Part shown: in pieces, positions 46,283 through 59,269 of the stretch
Position numbering within the stretch: the stretch's first letter is position 1
Layout of the letters: every line of letters starts with the position of its first letter
NCBI GenBank assembly: GCA_026874595.1
Contig: CM049311.1
Coordinates: 11,933,676-11,997,675 of the forward strand
Length of the DNA stretch: 64,000 nucleotides
Direction: 5' to 3'
Origin: Sipunculus nudus
Lineage: Eukaryota; Annelida; Sipuncula; Golfingiida; Sipunculidae
Program-made: the position numbers and the translations under genes
The notes under the pieces: generated by a model
What the model was told of the DNA's origin: nothing
Databases searched by the model: none
Seen by the model: the letters and a program-made list of their open reading frames with translations, nothing else

Positions 46283-47222
46283 AATTTGAAAGCTAAGTGT
46301 TTTCATTTCTCAGTCACTTTACCTCGCATCATAACAAGTTCCTCTAAATGTTGTACTCCTTTCTCACAGATGATAAGTGTGCATGGTATGGGTTTTGCAA
46401 AGCCGTGGTTATTAGCTGCCAATGCTTAACCATTTAAAATATATGTGGGTTTATACTAGTTATATCAACCTGGATATTTCTAATTCTTATAATGCCGATC
46501 TTTCATAGTAATCCACATCTACACATCCTGTTGATTCATTATTGTGCACCTTCTCAGCCCATCTCACCTACACCGGTCCCTGGAATATATTCATATAGTC
46601 ATATGGTTTGCTCGTGTAAAAGAGTTGGTATTTCAAGTGTTTGAGCACGCGTCGCAAGAGACAAAGCTGGCTTAATATCCACACGAAACGACCAGGATTT
46701 CACGCTGTCGGATTCAATTATACCCGGCTGTCAACCGGCGGGAAATCCGGGGTTCCGTGTCATGTTACCATATAGCAGTACCGCAGTCAGCCATATTTGT
46801 TTCGGGTATTTATATGTATTGGTCAACATCCAATGTATCGGCACATGACCAATGTGTGCATGGGTAAAAATCGTGTTAAAATATAATGGTAAAATATGTG
46901 AAATCATGTGATTAAGTATGCTAGACTGTACTATAATTTGATGTAAACTTTTTTTCAATTGTGTTGTATATTATCTGCCAGTAAGACTTGCGCTTAAACA
47001 ATATCCAGCGTGTGTATGAAATGTTTTGTGTTGTCTTTCTGTTAAATTTTGGATGCTGTGTAAACTATTGTTATTGTTACATCAGTGCTGTCACAGAGCC
47101 AGAAATCACAACAACGAGACCGTTAGTCAGATGTTTAAAATTTGGAATTTGAAAGCGTGAAAGGTACAGATCCGAAGAATTGTCTTTGCGCCGTGAGTCC
47201 GAACATCGAAAAAATATTATTA

Positions 47223-47277
<55 letters not shown>

Positions 47278-47734
47278 AGAATATAGGCCGACAGCTGCAG
47301 GGCTACACGTCGACCATGCACCATCACTTCGGGTGTATTGTCTTAACAGCCTCAATAAGCTCTCAGCTGTCAACAGGTGAACTGTCCCATTATATGGACT
47401 GGTCCCAGTGAAGAGATTACGGGGTTCTCCTCGGAAGACCTGTCTGCGCACTGACACAAAAATGGGGCAAACCCGGGGTGTTTATAAAAGTGTCTCAATC
47501 AATTCCCATTAATATCCAGTAAGTGACATTTGCGCTATCTGAGGCGACCAGGACCTAATAAAAATGCTTTGTGTCCCAGGGGTATGAGGTACTAATCACA
47601 TAGACTCGGCGGAGAGCCAAAGTGGAATTTGTTATATCGAGGCTAAGGTACATGTACTTAATTTGCCATTTGTATCTAATTCGGTCAACGTATCCGAAGG
47701 CAAATAGGTGTCTGATACATGTCACTATCTATAT
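46283..47734. other. No supported gene
   Basis: Contains (AT)n at 47230-47275. The 126-codon minus frame 47077-47457 includes poly-IY from this tract and has no domain. Nothing else recognised. Confidence 0.35.
47230..47275. repeat. (AT)n microsatellite
   Basis: Pure AT repeat of 46 bp. Confidence 0.96.
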
Positions 47735-48090
47735 TTATCACTTCAGCTAGTTGGAAATCGTGACCAACTATGGAAGGTTTTGTTATAAATAATATTTTAT
47801 AAAAAAATCATTTGTACTATATCGTATAGATAACACCAGGATGTATTCTTTCAAAATGTATTAAAAAGCATAAAGAAAATTGAAACAATTAAAGTCCTTG
47901 TTTTCTCTTTACCATTTCTTACTTCTTTCAGTTGGCTGGAAACTGTGACCAACTGTGAAAGGTTTCATCGTACTTAATATATGTGCCCAACTGTATAATG
48001 TTTTATTTGATCAAATTCATATAAATATAACATATCTTGCAGTTAACGCCAATTGTTTCAAAACTTAAGTATAAAGTATCAAGAAAAAAA
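47735..48090 (+). repeat. Two-copy tandem duplication, ~190-bp spacing
   Basis: Unit 1 (from 47735) reads 'ttcagctagttggaaatcgt' then 'gaccaactatggaaggttt'. Unit 2 (from about 47928) reads 'ttcagttggctggaaactgt' then 'gaccaactgtgaaaggttt'. Both continue into AT-rich text with 'ttcaaaa' and a final 'aaagtatcaag' or 'aaagcataaag'. Confidence 0.65.
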
Positions 48091-48617
48091 AAACAAACAA
48101 AAAAACACAAGCTTCTTTTTTTGTATTTTTTTTATATTCTACCGTTGCAATGTTAATATTTTACATTGGTTTTTATTATTAACATTGGTAACTAATTCTA
48201 ACCACGGTTTTATTAGTCATGTCTGACTGCGATTCAAACATAGATAATTACCGTCCTGGAGTCTCATGTCTGATGGAAAACATTGCATCCGTAATATGTC
48301 GTCACATTGCAGGGTTTATTGTAATTTGAAACCTAATGTAATATCATGATTATTCACTTGTTCAATATAACACCGTTTTCACACATTATTATTATGTACT
48401 CTGCGTGAAAACCATAAAACCATTGTCATATTTGCACGCGCGGGGTGGTGATTCTGTCAAAGCGAAAGGTGATTACCCAAGGTTTGATTACCTCATAAAC
48501 ATAAGAGCCGGTGTTCTTCAAACAGCAATGATTAAGGTACGCATTTACACGATTATCAAATTCTGTCATCTCCGCTTTCAATTATTTTTGACCACTTTTG
48601 ACCAGCTAATTAAGTGG
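48091..48617. other. No feature seen
   Basis: A-rich and T-rich runs at 48084-48140, then ordinary single-copy text. Confidence 0.35.
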
Positions 48618-48760
48618 TAAAATCTTCGGCCACTCTCCGTTTGCGACCCGAGTTCGATCCCCGGAATTGCCATGGGAGCGGGTTGTAGTGGCCCGTTTAT
48701 GGTCGGTCTTTTTCTCCGGGCCCCGGTTCCCTGGACCTCTACAGACTACAAAATGCTGTC
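48618..48760 (+). mobile_element. SINE family 3 fragment (tRNA-like B box)
   Basis: 'cgacccgagttcgatccccg' fits a B box and is followed by 'gaattgccatgggagcgggt' and a GC-rich body ending 'ctccgggccccggttccctg'. The A-box part is poor. Different from families 1 and 2. Confidence 0.45.
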
Positions 48761-49319
48761 AACTGAGCCATGGAGAGTGCCTCGTATATTTATTGTAACC
48801 AGTTGTTCCATCCATGTAAAATTTATAAATTTAAATGTAAAAATTATAGTTCAACCCAGGGAAAGCATTTTTTTTGTTATTATGCTTTTCATATTACCTC
48901 TGCGTCAATCATTTGTATTTATAACATTATGTATTTTACTATTCCTGCAGTGACATTAATTCGAATGAAATATCTAGTGGACTGTGGCCGATCAAATCAT
49001 ATCTCATTTCCAGAGAAGGGATTGATTATTATTTCAAAAGATTTCTTTTATAAATTTGATTGATTTGGATAATTTAGCAAGGCTAATGTAGATCAGACGG
49101 TAGAGCATTTAAACGTTACATTGATCGGAAATCTCAGCATACACAAATTTGATTCAAACCATTAAACTGATAGAAAAGAAAAAATAACAACAAAATTACC
49201 ACAGGTGAGTTATTACGCTGTACTAGATGTGATGTAAATGGACTTTTCATTTAATGCCTTAATGCAATGACGGTAATCACGTTTCTCTCCTCGCGTGGAC
49301 TCTACATCTAGAGATTTTG
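48761..49319. other. No feature seen
   Basis: AT-rich, short overlapping frames only. Confidence 0.3.
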
Positions 49320-49820
49320 TTTGATATTAGCTTTTTTTACTGGTCGTTTCCTGCAGCCCAGGACAATGAGGTTAATTTACTGTGACCATGCAGTGAGTTA
49401 GCTTCCCGTTATCTCATTAAGAAAGTAATTATATCCCGGCCCATTAATTATCACAGCTGTTATTATACTAACGACTGACGTCATTATTGGTCATGAGGAA
49501 GATCAAAACCCTAGCTTTCTTTTTTCCTTTTTTATCTTTTTCTACGTCTTTCTTTTCCCTTTTTATCCTTCGCCTTCTTTTCATTATTAGTCTCAGGGTA
49601 AACGGTTGACAGACTGTTCTTTGAGTATTTATTTATGGATGTGGCTCCCCGGTCGTCCCTGTCTGCTCTTGTTGCCCGAGTCATGGGCCGCTGGGTAGTT
49701 TGACTGACTCTTTGGCTCTCGGCGGCATCTACAAAGTCATGGCTAAAGGAGCGCCAAGGGCGGGGGTCACAGACCCCTCAAACGAGATTGCTTGGCAGGC
49801 TTAAACTTCTTTCGATTCGG
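49320..49820. promoter_or_regulatory. Candidate non-coding regulatory stretch
   Basis: Dense homeodomain-type TAATTA cores (49425-49450), an E-box CAGCTG (49455), a 'tgacgtcattattggtcatg' stretch carrying TGACGTCA and an inverted-CCAAT-like word (49478), and a GC-richer tail (49640-49800). No open frame of note. Motif density is the only evidence. Confidence 0.2.
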
Positions 49821-52480
49821 CAGGATTCGCATGTGTTAGATCTCTTAATATCTAAACAGAATACAATCATTGGAATCAAATCGTGTCCAGGGAACCCATT
49901 ATCCTTTCGTCAGGCTCTCCTCTGTTTGAGGAAACACTTTTCTTAATTTCTTCTATATTTTTTCTATAATTCAAATAATCTAAAAGCTTATGTAATATCA
50001 AACTCTGACAGTCCATACTATAGTGTGTGTTTGGCTGAAGTGTCAGCGGATTAAATTATTTAACAACAGCCTCCTGGTATCAAAATATATATTTAAGGAT
50101 ACATTGCTATGATGTCAAATAATTTATTTATCTATCACTCTCCCTTTCTCGCCATTTCTTCCGCTCTCTGACATTAACACACACCTTCCCAAATGCTTCC
50201 CTTCCTTCTTTTTCATCATTTTTGAGAATTCGCCAACAACAACCCTATGCGTGTATTAAAAAAAGACTGGATTCAGAGAGAGAAATAAATTTACATACAA
50301 TAAAAATTGAATTTGTATCGTCTAGGAAAAATATGGTCGTTCATTCTGCGTTCACTATCAGATGATTCGTGATAATATTTGGCTTATACAACGGCAATAA
50401 AATATGTACATATTGTTCCAAACAAATCGCTTTTAACAAAATTGCCACTTCCATTTTCAAGATGGGAAATCATTTTGCATGGCATGTAATCTTCTTTTTT
50501 CGGACGAAAGAACATTCAAAAGATCGTTGGCTAAAATATTTTTGACAATGTGTATGATTGATTGACTAGACAAAGACCTGACATTCTTAACAATCATGTG
50601 TTTTGCGGCCTCCATGCTAAACATTGTTGGTGACAGTCGAGCATTCGTGTTAATAAACAACCTAAAGTTTAGTCTTTCTTTAAGAAATGTTCTTACGTCT
50701 TTATGGTAAAATTGATTCTGGTAAAGAAAATGCAATATTCAATAGTGGTCATTGACGATTAAGTATTGCTTCAGAAAGGGAATGAGTATTTGTAAAAAAA
50801 AATCACTATTTAGTAATTAGCAATATAATTTAATCAACTGGTTTGATGTTTGTAATTAATAGTGCCAGACCGTTCATATAAGCTATCCTTTACTTAATAA
50901 AATAATGCAAACAAATTACTCCGTACTTTTTTTCATATTAAACCAATTATACTATCTTTTTATCACAACTGCAACCACTAATTGTACCATCGTTATCACA
51001 ACTATATTAATTTGCTGACCTAAACGTAACACCATTTGTCACATTGCGACATGGTGCTCTAAATATTCAAAAGCTCCGTTACAGAAAAAATGTTTCAAAG
51101 ACTGATAATAGAACATGTAATTTATTTCTTTTCTGAAAGAAACCTTTGTTGTTTTCTTACAACAAAGGCTGATTGCTATTAATTAAAGACCAGTGTGCTT
51201 CAATGTCTTTGGACGAAGGAGATCAAAATGAGTGTCTAATAAAATTAATAAGTTCTTATTTTTAAAATAAATATATAGGGTTCAGTGCTCGTGGATACGT
51301 AATTTAGCCATTTCCCATTATTTGGCGGCAATGCCACTTGGAGAGGGGGTAAATGAGAAATATATAGTAATTGCACTTGTCCAGATTGTTATACCTGGAA
51401 TATAAATTCTCATATTATTGAACCCCCCCCCCCTTTTCTTGCATAATAATCAGAAAATAAAAATAGGAGTGAAACTTATTGGAGTAAATAAAAAAAAATG
51501 AATTTATTGCGATTCAGATTCTAGAAAAGGTTGACTTAAAACATCTGAATACTTTATTGTTTTGATAATTATTCAGGGATGTTGCCTGACTGGTCCTTTT
51601 TGGCGCAATACTACCATATTATATTGTCACCGTGGCGTATCATTACTGGAATAAACATTTCAACCATTACAGCTGAAATGGTCACACTTTTGACAGGATC
51701 GCTATGATTGCGTCAGCACGGGAAAGTAATTTCCTCGACGGGGCATTTCTAAAACACAAACAAAGGTCTGGACTGACAAGAAATGAACAATGGACCGACT
51801 TACGGCTTTGGCTCGAAGCCGTAGAGGGATATCTAAGTAGTGCAAATCAGGAATGAATGTCATGTAATAGAATGAGACTGGGGATACAAGGCTGACTTTG
51901 TCAGACAATGGTGTGATTTGTACAGAGTTTATTCGACAAGGCAGCATGAAAGTGAAAGTAAACATGGAGTTACAAGACGGGTGATAGAGAAAGATATGTA
52001 CTTCAAACTTCTAATGACAATGTTTTGAAATATTTCTAAAAATGATAACATTTATACCCTGTAAATTAAATTATCATCCTATATAGTGTACAAAATAAGA
52101 AAAAAATAAGACTCTAATACAATCTCTAGGGAACTCGCCCTTGATGTTAAATTAGTTGGGTTTAACTTATATTCCAACGTTATACTGGCGCATTGTAATC
52201 AAGCCTAGGTCTTACTTTTCGTTCTCTCTATCAATCACCATGTTCCTGAAGATCGTGGGGTGACTTTTGGGGACGTGATCTTTACAGTAGGTAATGGACA
52301 TGATTGAACATGGGAAGTCGTGATGGGTTCCACATTCTCTTTAAAATTTTAACGAAAAGAAAGGGACAGAACGTGCCCCTTGTTATGGATGGTATGGATC
52401 CCCCCTCTTAGTACCTTTGTTGAACTCATTTTGCTTGTAAAACCCTGGCAATGGGGCCAGGGTAAATCCTCTTGTACACT
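49821..52480. other. No supported gene; one hairpin at 51143-51168
   Basis: 51143-51168 is a perfect 10-bp inverted repeat (CCTTTGTTGT ... ACAACAAAGG) with a six-base loop. C11 at 51423-51433. The 92-codon minus frame 50457-50735 lacks a recognised domain and has no flanking signals I can support. Confidence 0.4.
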
Positions 52481-52828
52481 GTTGCCGTAAGATATCGTCA
52501 GAAAACGTGATAGTCATGACGCTGCCGCAGGTGAACATAGATAACTAAAGCAGCACGGTAGTGAGAACTGGGAAAACGGGGCATATCTACGTTTTACTAG
52601 GGCAAACCGCGTTTGACGGAGATCGTTGTTATAGCCATCCCAATGCTGTAACAGCACAGTAGATGAACGTGAAATACTTAGGGATAATGTGCCGCGAACG
52701 TCACGAGATTAAGGTCTTGAATTTCTTCACGTCCATTTCGGACATTGCTGTGGATAGCCGTCGCTGAACCGCAGGATACCGTAGGAGAACGTGGTAGTAA
52801 GGCCAAGGCTTTTGTAACGATACATCAT
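52481..52828. repeat. CG-containing degenerate repeat, left flank of the array
   Basis: Irregularly repeated words such as 'gtgatagtcatgac', 'agcacggtagtgagaac', 'ccgtaggagaacgtggtagt'. A similar word, 'acgtagtagagcgtggtaat', recurs at 53180. CpG is visibly more frequent than in neighbouring sequence. No gene. Confidence 0.45.
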
Positions 52829-53030
52829 CTCACGATACGACACGTATCTCGATTCTTCGTTTATGATACACGGTACAACACACGATACGACACACGATAC
52901 GACAAGCGCAACTACATGCGATACGACACACGATACGACATACTACACGACACACGATACGACTATGATGCGACATACTTTCGACACACGGTACGGTAGA
53001 CGATACGACAAATGACACGATAAACGATAT
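52829..53030. repeat. Minisatellite with ~10-bp period (cgatacgaca)
   Basis: About 15 or more imperfect copies of 'acgatacgac' or variants, partly in a 20-bp rhythm (acacgatacgac). In frame it gives TRYD-type peptides on plus (52745-52999) and CRIVCRI-type on minus (52830-53150), both repeat artefacts. Confidence 0.85.
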
Positions 53031-53928
53031 ATATATATATATCATCTCAGAGCGTGACAGGTCGTAGATCGACGGATCTCTAAAATCGTGAGACATTTTA
53101 TGATCGTTCCGATATTTAAACCTGCTCATATTTGCCATGATCATGCCCATTTTTATAAAAACGTTTCAAAGCGTAGGGATACGTAGTAGAGCGTGGTAAT
53201 TATTTATTGGTGTTAAAGCATGGAGGAACTCAAAGGAGCGTGGTGGGCTACTCGTAATACAGCATAGTATAATATCCATGCTTTCTCCCAGAGAAGTTTC
53301 TCCCTCACTGGACAGACTGATGAAATACAAAATCTACATCCTTTTAATACCCACCTTGTCCAAATCGTGTTATTTCGCCCTCCTATTTCCTAACAGAAGG
53401 CAACAAAGGGAAATATATTTTTTTTTAAATAAGGGAACGTGCGCAAGTGTTAAAGATCGTATATCCATATCGTTATGATCACGAATGATCGCAACGGATC
53501 GTCATAGAATCCTCTTAGACCCGGGCGCAGACTATGAGTAAATGCCATGGAGTGCTAGATAATTGTTAAGACTTCTGTTAGATTGATGTACCAATCCAAT
53601 AGTTTGCTTTGTATCACAATGTATCGATGCAACGGTCATTCGTAACTGCCCTACCTCGGGTTTAGAAAAATAAAATCATAAAAGAATAAAACTGAAATGA
53701 ACCTATATTCAAGAGAACCTGTACATGCTCATATTCACATATATAATAGAGCATTTTCGTTAAATATCTTTATTAATTCCTCACAAACGGCATGTATATA
53801 TCATATGATGACTATATCTTACATTATCTTCAAAATAAACTTTCCGGGAGATATACACTGTAATAATCGATATATGGGTTAAGCTTGGTCTCCGCCCGGC
53901 ATTGGTAGACGGTAAGTGTGGTAGACAG

Positions 53929-53974
<46 letters not shown>

Positions 53975-56900
53975 TTGTATGGATACTGAAATCTTACACC
54001 GGTATGACATGATCCGAATATCCCACAATCAGAATGGGTGCTCCTATAAAATTCTATAAATTTCGCAGCGGAAAAGAATTAATATAGGATAACAATAGCT
54101 AGGCCTTCTTCTGCCACAAGTTTCTTAGAGTTGGTCCCGGTACCTCGACATAGACCCTATAACCTCGGTCATATAGTCCTTCTTGTTGCTTTTTCTATCA
54201 ATTCTTTATCTTTTTCCCAAAAGACAACAACACTTAATTGATGTACCAAATGCGGAATCTGCATGCTGGTTTTGCAACAACTGACAATGTAATTATTATC
54301 ATTATATGTAACATTGACCGATAATGTAACGTCACATTAACCGTTAATGTAACGACATTTATCTTTGTACAATGAATCTTTTGTCTTGATCCCAAGTTAC
54401 AGCACATACGATAGGTTGCGAGGAGATATCTTAATTGGTTTCGAGATATTCCTGTAACACCAAGCGACCAGCCTGTTTCACCATGTGGAGAACCCTGTCC
54501 AGGTCTGACACTAGAGACTATCATGCCCTTTCCTGCTTTTTATAGAAACAAACCCGCAGAATTCCGTGAAACATGACTCCAAAATCTGATCTAAGAGTAA
54601 CGAAAAGCCAACTAGCAGCATATTTTGATTAACCTTATTTTATTTAGTCAAGGTTGATTGCCTCAAATAACATTGCATGACGGATGAAAATAACGTTTAA
54701 GACACTTTTATGACACCATTACCACACGCCGTCAAGAGTTTATTGTTATTATTGAAATAACATGAAGGTTTTTTCAATCCTATTAATTAATCTTGTGTCA
54801 TCCCTTACGTTTATAATCACATAATGGAATAAAGAATAGCACCATTCAAACGGTAATATTTATTACTGAAGTACTATTGCCACTTTTGGTCTTCTATAAA
54901 AATCCTATAAAAAGTCATAAAATTCGAATTATTATGGTTACCCCTTGTCTTGTGTGGGATGATTATATTATCCCTTCTTTCATTTAAGAAATATTCCATC
55001 TTCACCATAATATGAACATCATTATAATTACTAAACGGATGAACTGTTGAAGCTGGGATACCCGATTCAGATGGGAAGCGTCGCAAAGAGGATTGTTCTT
55101 GTAAGTCCTTGTAGATCTTATTTTAGTAGGTAATTTTTATATTTTATTGCTTGTGTTATTTTCCTGGCGGGCAGTGTGATGTGAAAAAGTTAATGAAGTG
55201 TTATCTCTGCGCTGTGCGGGGTCAAGCGATTTCCCAGTTGAAACATTATTGTGAGAGTCGACCAAATCCAATCGACATTATTTTCGCTTTACCAGTGTAC
55301 CGTACGAGTGCTTGCCAAAAGAGGCCTATATATTATATTCAGACAAAAGTAGGTTATCACAAAGCCGAGATATAAAGCCATTTCTATGCATTTCATACAT
55401 GGTTTATTTGTCTCTCGTCCCCTTGGGGTTTATAGTTGTAACCTGGTTAGCTGACTTGCCTAGCTTCCGTATGTGGCTATGAAAAGTCTGTATAATATGG
55501 TGTTTTGGGATATGTGTACGATAATATGATTGTGATGTTCGCCACTAACTATATGTTAGAATGTTGCAAATGGAGTTCTGTTACATTCATTGATGGTGTT
55601 CTGTAAACGCATTTCACGAAAATATCTTATTCATCGTTGCCTGATGGCCACGTCAACCTCCGCCTTTACAAATCACATCCAACATGGCGACTATCGCTGA
55701 AACAAATTTGCAAATTTTGCAAATTTGGGATTTGGAATTTAGAATCGGTCTTGGGTACTCCTTATATGGGCAAATCATTACAATGACGACAATCAATAAG
55801 TGGAAATTTCACGTGGAAAACGGTAACATAATTCTAATTTTCCTATCTTTCCCCCATACAAGAAGACGCGATGGTTTTAAATTTCTTCTGAGCACCCTTG
55901 TCAAGTTGTATTATGATATCTTAACAAAACAGAACGCCATATTAACAGCATTAAAAACACATGTTAACAAGATAGTTAAATAAATCCAAGAATAGATGCC
56001 AAAGGGTCTCATAATATACACCTCTACAATGCATTTTCTGAATAGCGCATGAAATAGAAAAATAAAATACGTCAGTCAAATACTGATCAAGAAATAAAAT
56101 ACCATGTTCCTTCTGGTATAAAACAGACCCCATCATATGGTGTCAAAACTAGTTAGGAGCTATTCGCCACGTGTACAACATTTAAAGGAGTCTATTCCAC
56201 TATCTGAAATCTATTACATTAAGATTAATACTTAGGACTGAAAATAGGCTCAAAACGCCGATCTCTCCATATATTCTGAACAACCACAACCAGTGACTTT
56301 CCCACATCCCATTACGTGCTTTTTCGTTTTTCAGCATGGGCACATATTTCCGTGTTTACTAACAGCTTGTTAATAAACAGCTCACAACCGCTATCATAGG
56401 GGCGTCACAAGAAACTTTCCAAACAGTAATATCCTATAGTTAATTAGTATATGCAGAATAAGTAGAACTCGCATAAGTCTTCAAAAATAGGGCAAGTGAA
56501 TAGCTGGCTTTAATTATATTGAGTCTGAATGTAACATGAGGACTCTCTCTTAATAATATAGTAGTGGTAGTTAGAAGTGGATACCTGTAGTGGGTTTATT
56601 AGGACATCACAATTAGCTACTTCATACATGAGTGAAAAAATGGTCGCATATGGTTGGGGACCTTGGTGGAGATAACGATCGATAATTAATAGTTGGTGCT
56701 TCTGCTCTCTTCCTGCCAATTTCCTGTCAACTAATGTTCCGTATCTCTTTCTTTTACAGGAAGGTCAATAAACCTTAGCCACTTTAAATTAGTTAACTGG
56801 TTTAAGTATTAAATTTTTTAGAATTTTAATAAGGAATAAGACAACAAATTAAGCGTTGACGGCTCATGGTTGAATCATTTCTCGAACCTATTAAATTTCT

Positions 56901-57789
56901 TAAATTAAATTCTCTCCTACTTTATCCAAATATTAAAATTATGAATACAAATCATATTAAACCAAAATCTGTGATCCCAAACCAGTAATTCATGAAACGA
57001 ATTTTTCAAAGTATAACGGATTTGACCTGGGGATATAGACAATCACTTAGCACGGAAACCTAACGCCCAACTGTGATAGATTTCAGACAGATCAGTATCC
57101 ATGAGATTGGTTTAACTTTACACAAACAATAAACCAGATTAAATTAAACCCCGTCTAGACACTGATATGTTTTAGGAAATTATGCTAGATTACTGTTCGG
57201 GATGAATTTTGATCACTCTGTCCAGCGGGGATTCTTTAATATTTTGGGGTCTAATTTCAGCCCTAGACAACACCTCTTTGCTCTTTTTGCAACGACATAT
57301 AATAGCTATCTACATCGGATTTGCATCGAGACCTTTACAGAAAATTATATTTGATCGAAACAAGAATCTCATAAAAAGGGAACCCACGACCAGTCTGATA
57401 CCGCAACTTCCCAACATGGTTACTGAGCGACCATGATCAGAATTGCTTAACAAAAACGTTGGATGTCGAGGACTGCTGATTAAACCACGTCCTGGTACGA
57501 ATTTTCTTTTTTTGTTATGTAAAATATAAAGGATGCAATCATTTTTTTAAAGCTTCATGAAATCTAAAGAGCGCAAGCGTCAATTATCCAACTTTCAGTA
57601 GCCCCTTGATGTAAATATTCATCATGGTATATTGAAATTAATTATAGGATTGAATCAACAGTCCCGCTTTAACAACCAAGGTAGTTCCAGTAATAGACAC
57701 GCAGGCATGCAAAATCTTTTGACTGGCTGTATGTTCCCATGTACGAATCAAAGCATTTACTTTCGAGTTGAGTTGTTACAAATGAACTT
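53031..57789. other. No supported gene
   Basis: 53150-53500 continues the CG-containing degenerate words. (AT)n at 53934-53970. Frames at 55684-55983 (99 aa) and elsewhere show no domain. A TTAA-AGG word at 56182 resembles the TTAA element ends but has no partner. Confidence 0.35.
53934..53970. repeat. (AT)n microsatellite
   Basis: Pure AT repeat. Confidence 0.95.
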
Positions 57790-58495
57790 TGGGTACCTCT
57801 TAACACTAATAAATTTATACATATGTTATTTATATAAAATATAGCATGAGGGAAGACATCACCGGAAAAGGTGTTACAGTAAGTTTTATATAAGGTCGTT
57901 TAACCTTGTTTAACCTTGAGCCGTCTGACATTTGGTCACCTTGATTGGATGCCACATAGAAATTGCCCTGAAAAGCTAGGTCTACAAGAATAGTCGTGGC
58001 TGAATAAGAATTAGGCATGTGACCAACTGTTTATGTCTGACACGGATATTTTGGTAAATGGTTTTTCCTCGGTCGCCAGGGCCAGTTGATTTTTATCCAA
58101 GTCACCTATTTCTAGCAAAACAAGTTTAACATCATCTTTGCGGCCCGGCCAGCCACACGACCGCTCATGGTGACCCTTTACATCTCTCGGCTACTATCTT
58201 AATATACTCTCTGCTTGACAGGAGTCGGACCGGTTTTAAAATATATTCGATTTCCGGTTGTCAGAACGTTTCCCCTGCTGAATTAAAAAGGGGTAATTAA
58301 ACGAACCGCATGCCGTCTATGACTTTATTTGTCAGCAGTGTAACAGCGCATTTCGTTTTTTTTCAGCAATGTGTGGTTCGTATTTTCACAAGAAATTTTA
58401 AATTAAACTTAAATTTTAGACGGATTATACAAAAATGTTCAATTACCAATGCAAGGCACTCTCAGTGACACAGATGATGGAAAGCAACCACATGT
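57790..58495 (+). repeat. Tandem segmental duplication, copy 1
   Basis: Aligns with 59270-59965. Landmarks: 'ctactatcttaatata' (58191) against 'ttactatcttgatata' (59663); 'tttccggttgtcagaacgtt' (58251) against 'tctccggttttcataacgtt' (59729); 'caagaaattttaaattaaac' (58389) against 'aaagaaatttgtaatttaaa' (59870). No shared open frame. Confidence 0.8.
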
Positions 58496-58499
58496 TTAT

Positions 58500-58710
58500 C
58501 ACGTGTATATAAACAAAATTGACAACATGTGCGCTTTTGGCTGATTTTTATAAAAGTTTCAAGAGAATATCTTATTTAAATACCCGTTAGATAACTACAA
58601 GAGCAAGCAGAAGCGGAACCTGCACCAAAACACCTACTAAAACAGCCCAACGTACTTTCCGTTGTAAAGTTTCCAAGTGGCCATCAGTTAGAACATCAGG
58701 GTCTCTGCGA
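58500..58710 (+). promoter_or_regulatory. E-box plus TATA-like box with possible first exon (weak)
   Basis: CACGTG (58500-58505) directly abuts TATATAAA (58506-58513). About 200 bp downstream 'gcgaag gtaatg' could be a 5' splice site. Right after duplication copy 1. The arrangement is promoter-like, but no coding exon can be attached. Confidence 0.18.
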
Positions 58711-58921
58711 AGGTAATGTTCCCTTTTCAGTCAATTGGAAGATTCGACAAAATGCATGTAGAGGTCTCCCCTACAATACAGATACTAAAGAGTTTTATTG
58801 GAAACAATATGATTAAAGATAACTTGTTTTTTAACATTCACCATGTATACGGACCTTTTTTGTTCCCGCTGTTAACGACTGACATACTTGGTTACCATTA
58901 ATAACAAAGAAAATACTCAAA

Positions 58922-59185
58922 TACCAGCTTCTGTGGTGTATCGATGGAGATCGGGAGATCATGAGTGTTAATCTGAGCTGAGTAGCAGTGACATTGTTTT
59001 CATGGTAAGTGCCCTGTAAGTTTAATGGGAAGGCTGTGCCTCGCAGCTGTGTTTCACTCATAAATTAGCGCCTTTCTATTACTTCTCGTCGATTTAGCCC
59101 AGCAATTAATCTGATTACACGTCCAGCACCTGCAGAATATTTGTATACTCACAGAATATTTGCCTTGTCACTTACCAAAACATGT
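58922..59185 (+). mobile_element. SINE family 1, copy l (diverged)
   Basis: 'accagcttctgtggtgta' (start and A-box region), 'gagatcatgagtgttaatct' (B-box region), 'gtaagtttaatgggaaggct', 'tgtttcactcataaattagc' and 'gcccagcaattaatctgatt' in family order. It lies between the two copies of the 57.8/59.3-kb duplication. Confidence 0.7.
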
Positions 59186-59269
59186 ACAGTCTTATACAGG
59201 AACCATGGTGAAGCATTGTTGTATATTATATTCCTTTATAACCATGGTTGTTTCTTAACATATAATTAC

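Noticed and set aside
52745-53150. TRYD-repeat and CRIVCRI-repeat peptides as repeat proteins
   Set aside because: Both strands give repetitive frames because the DNA is a 10-bp minisatellite. There are no flanking gene signals.
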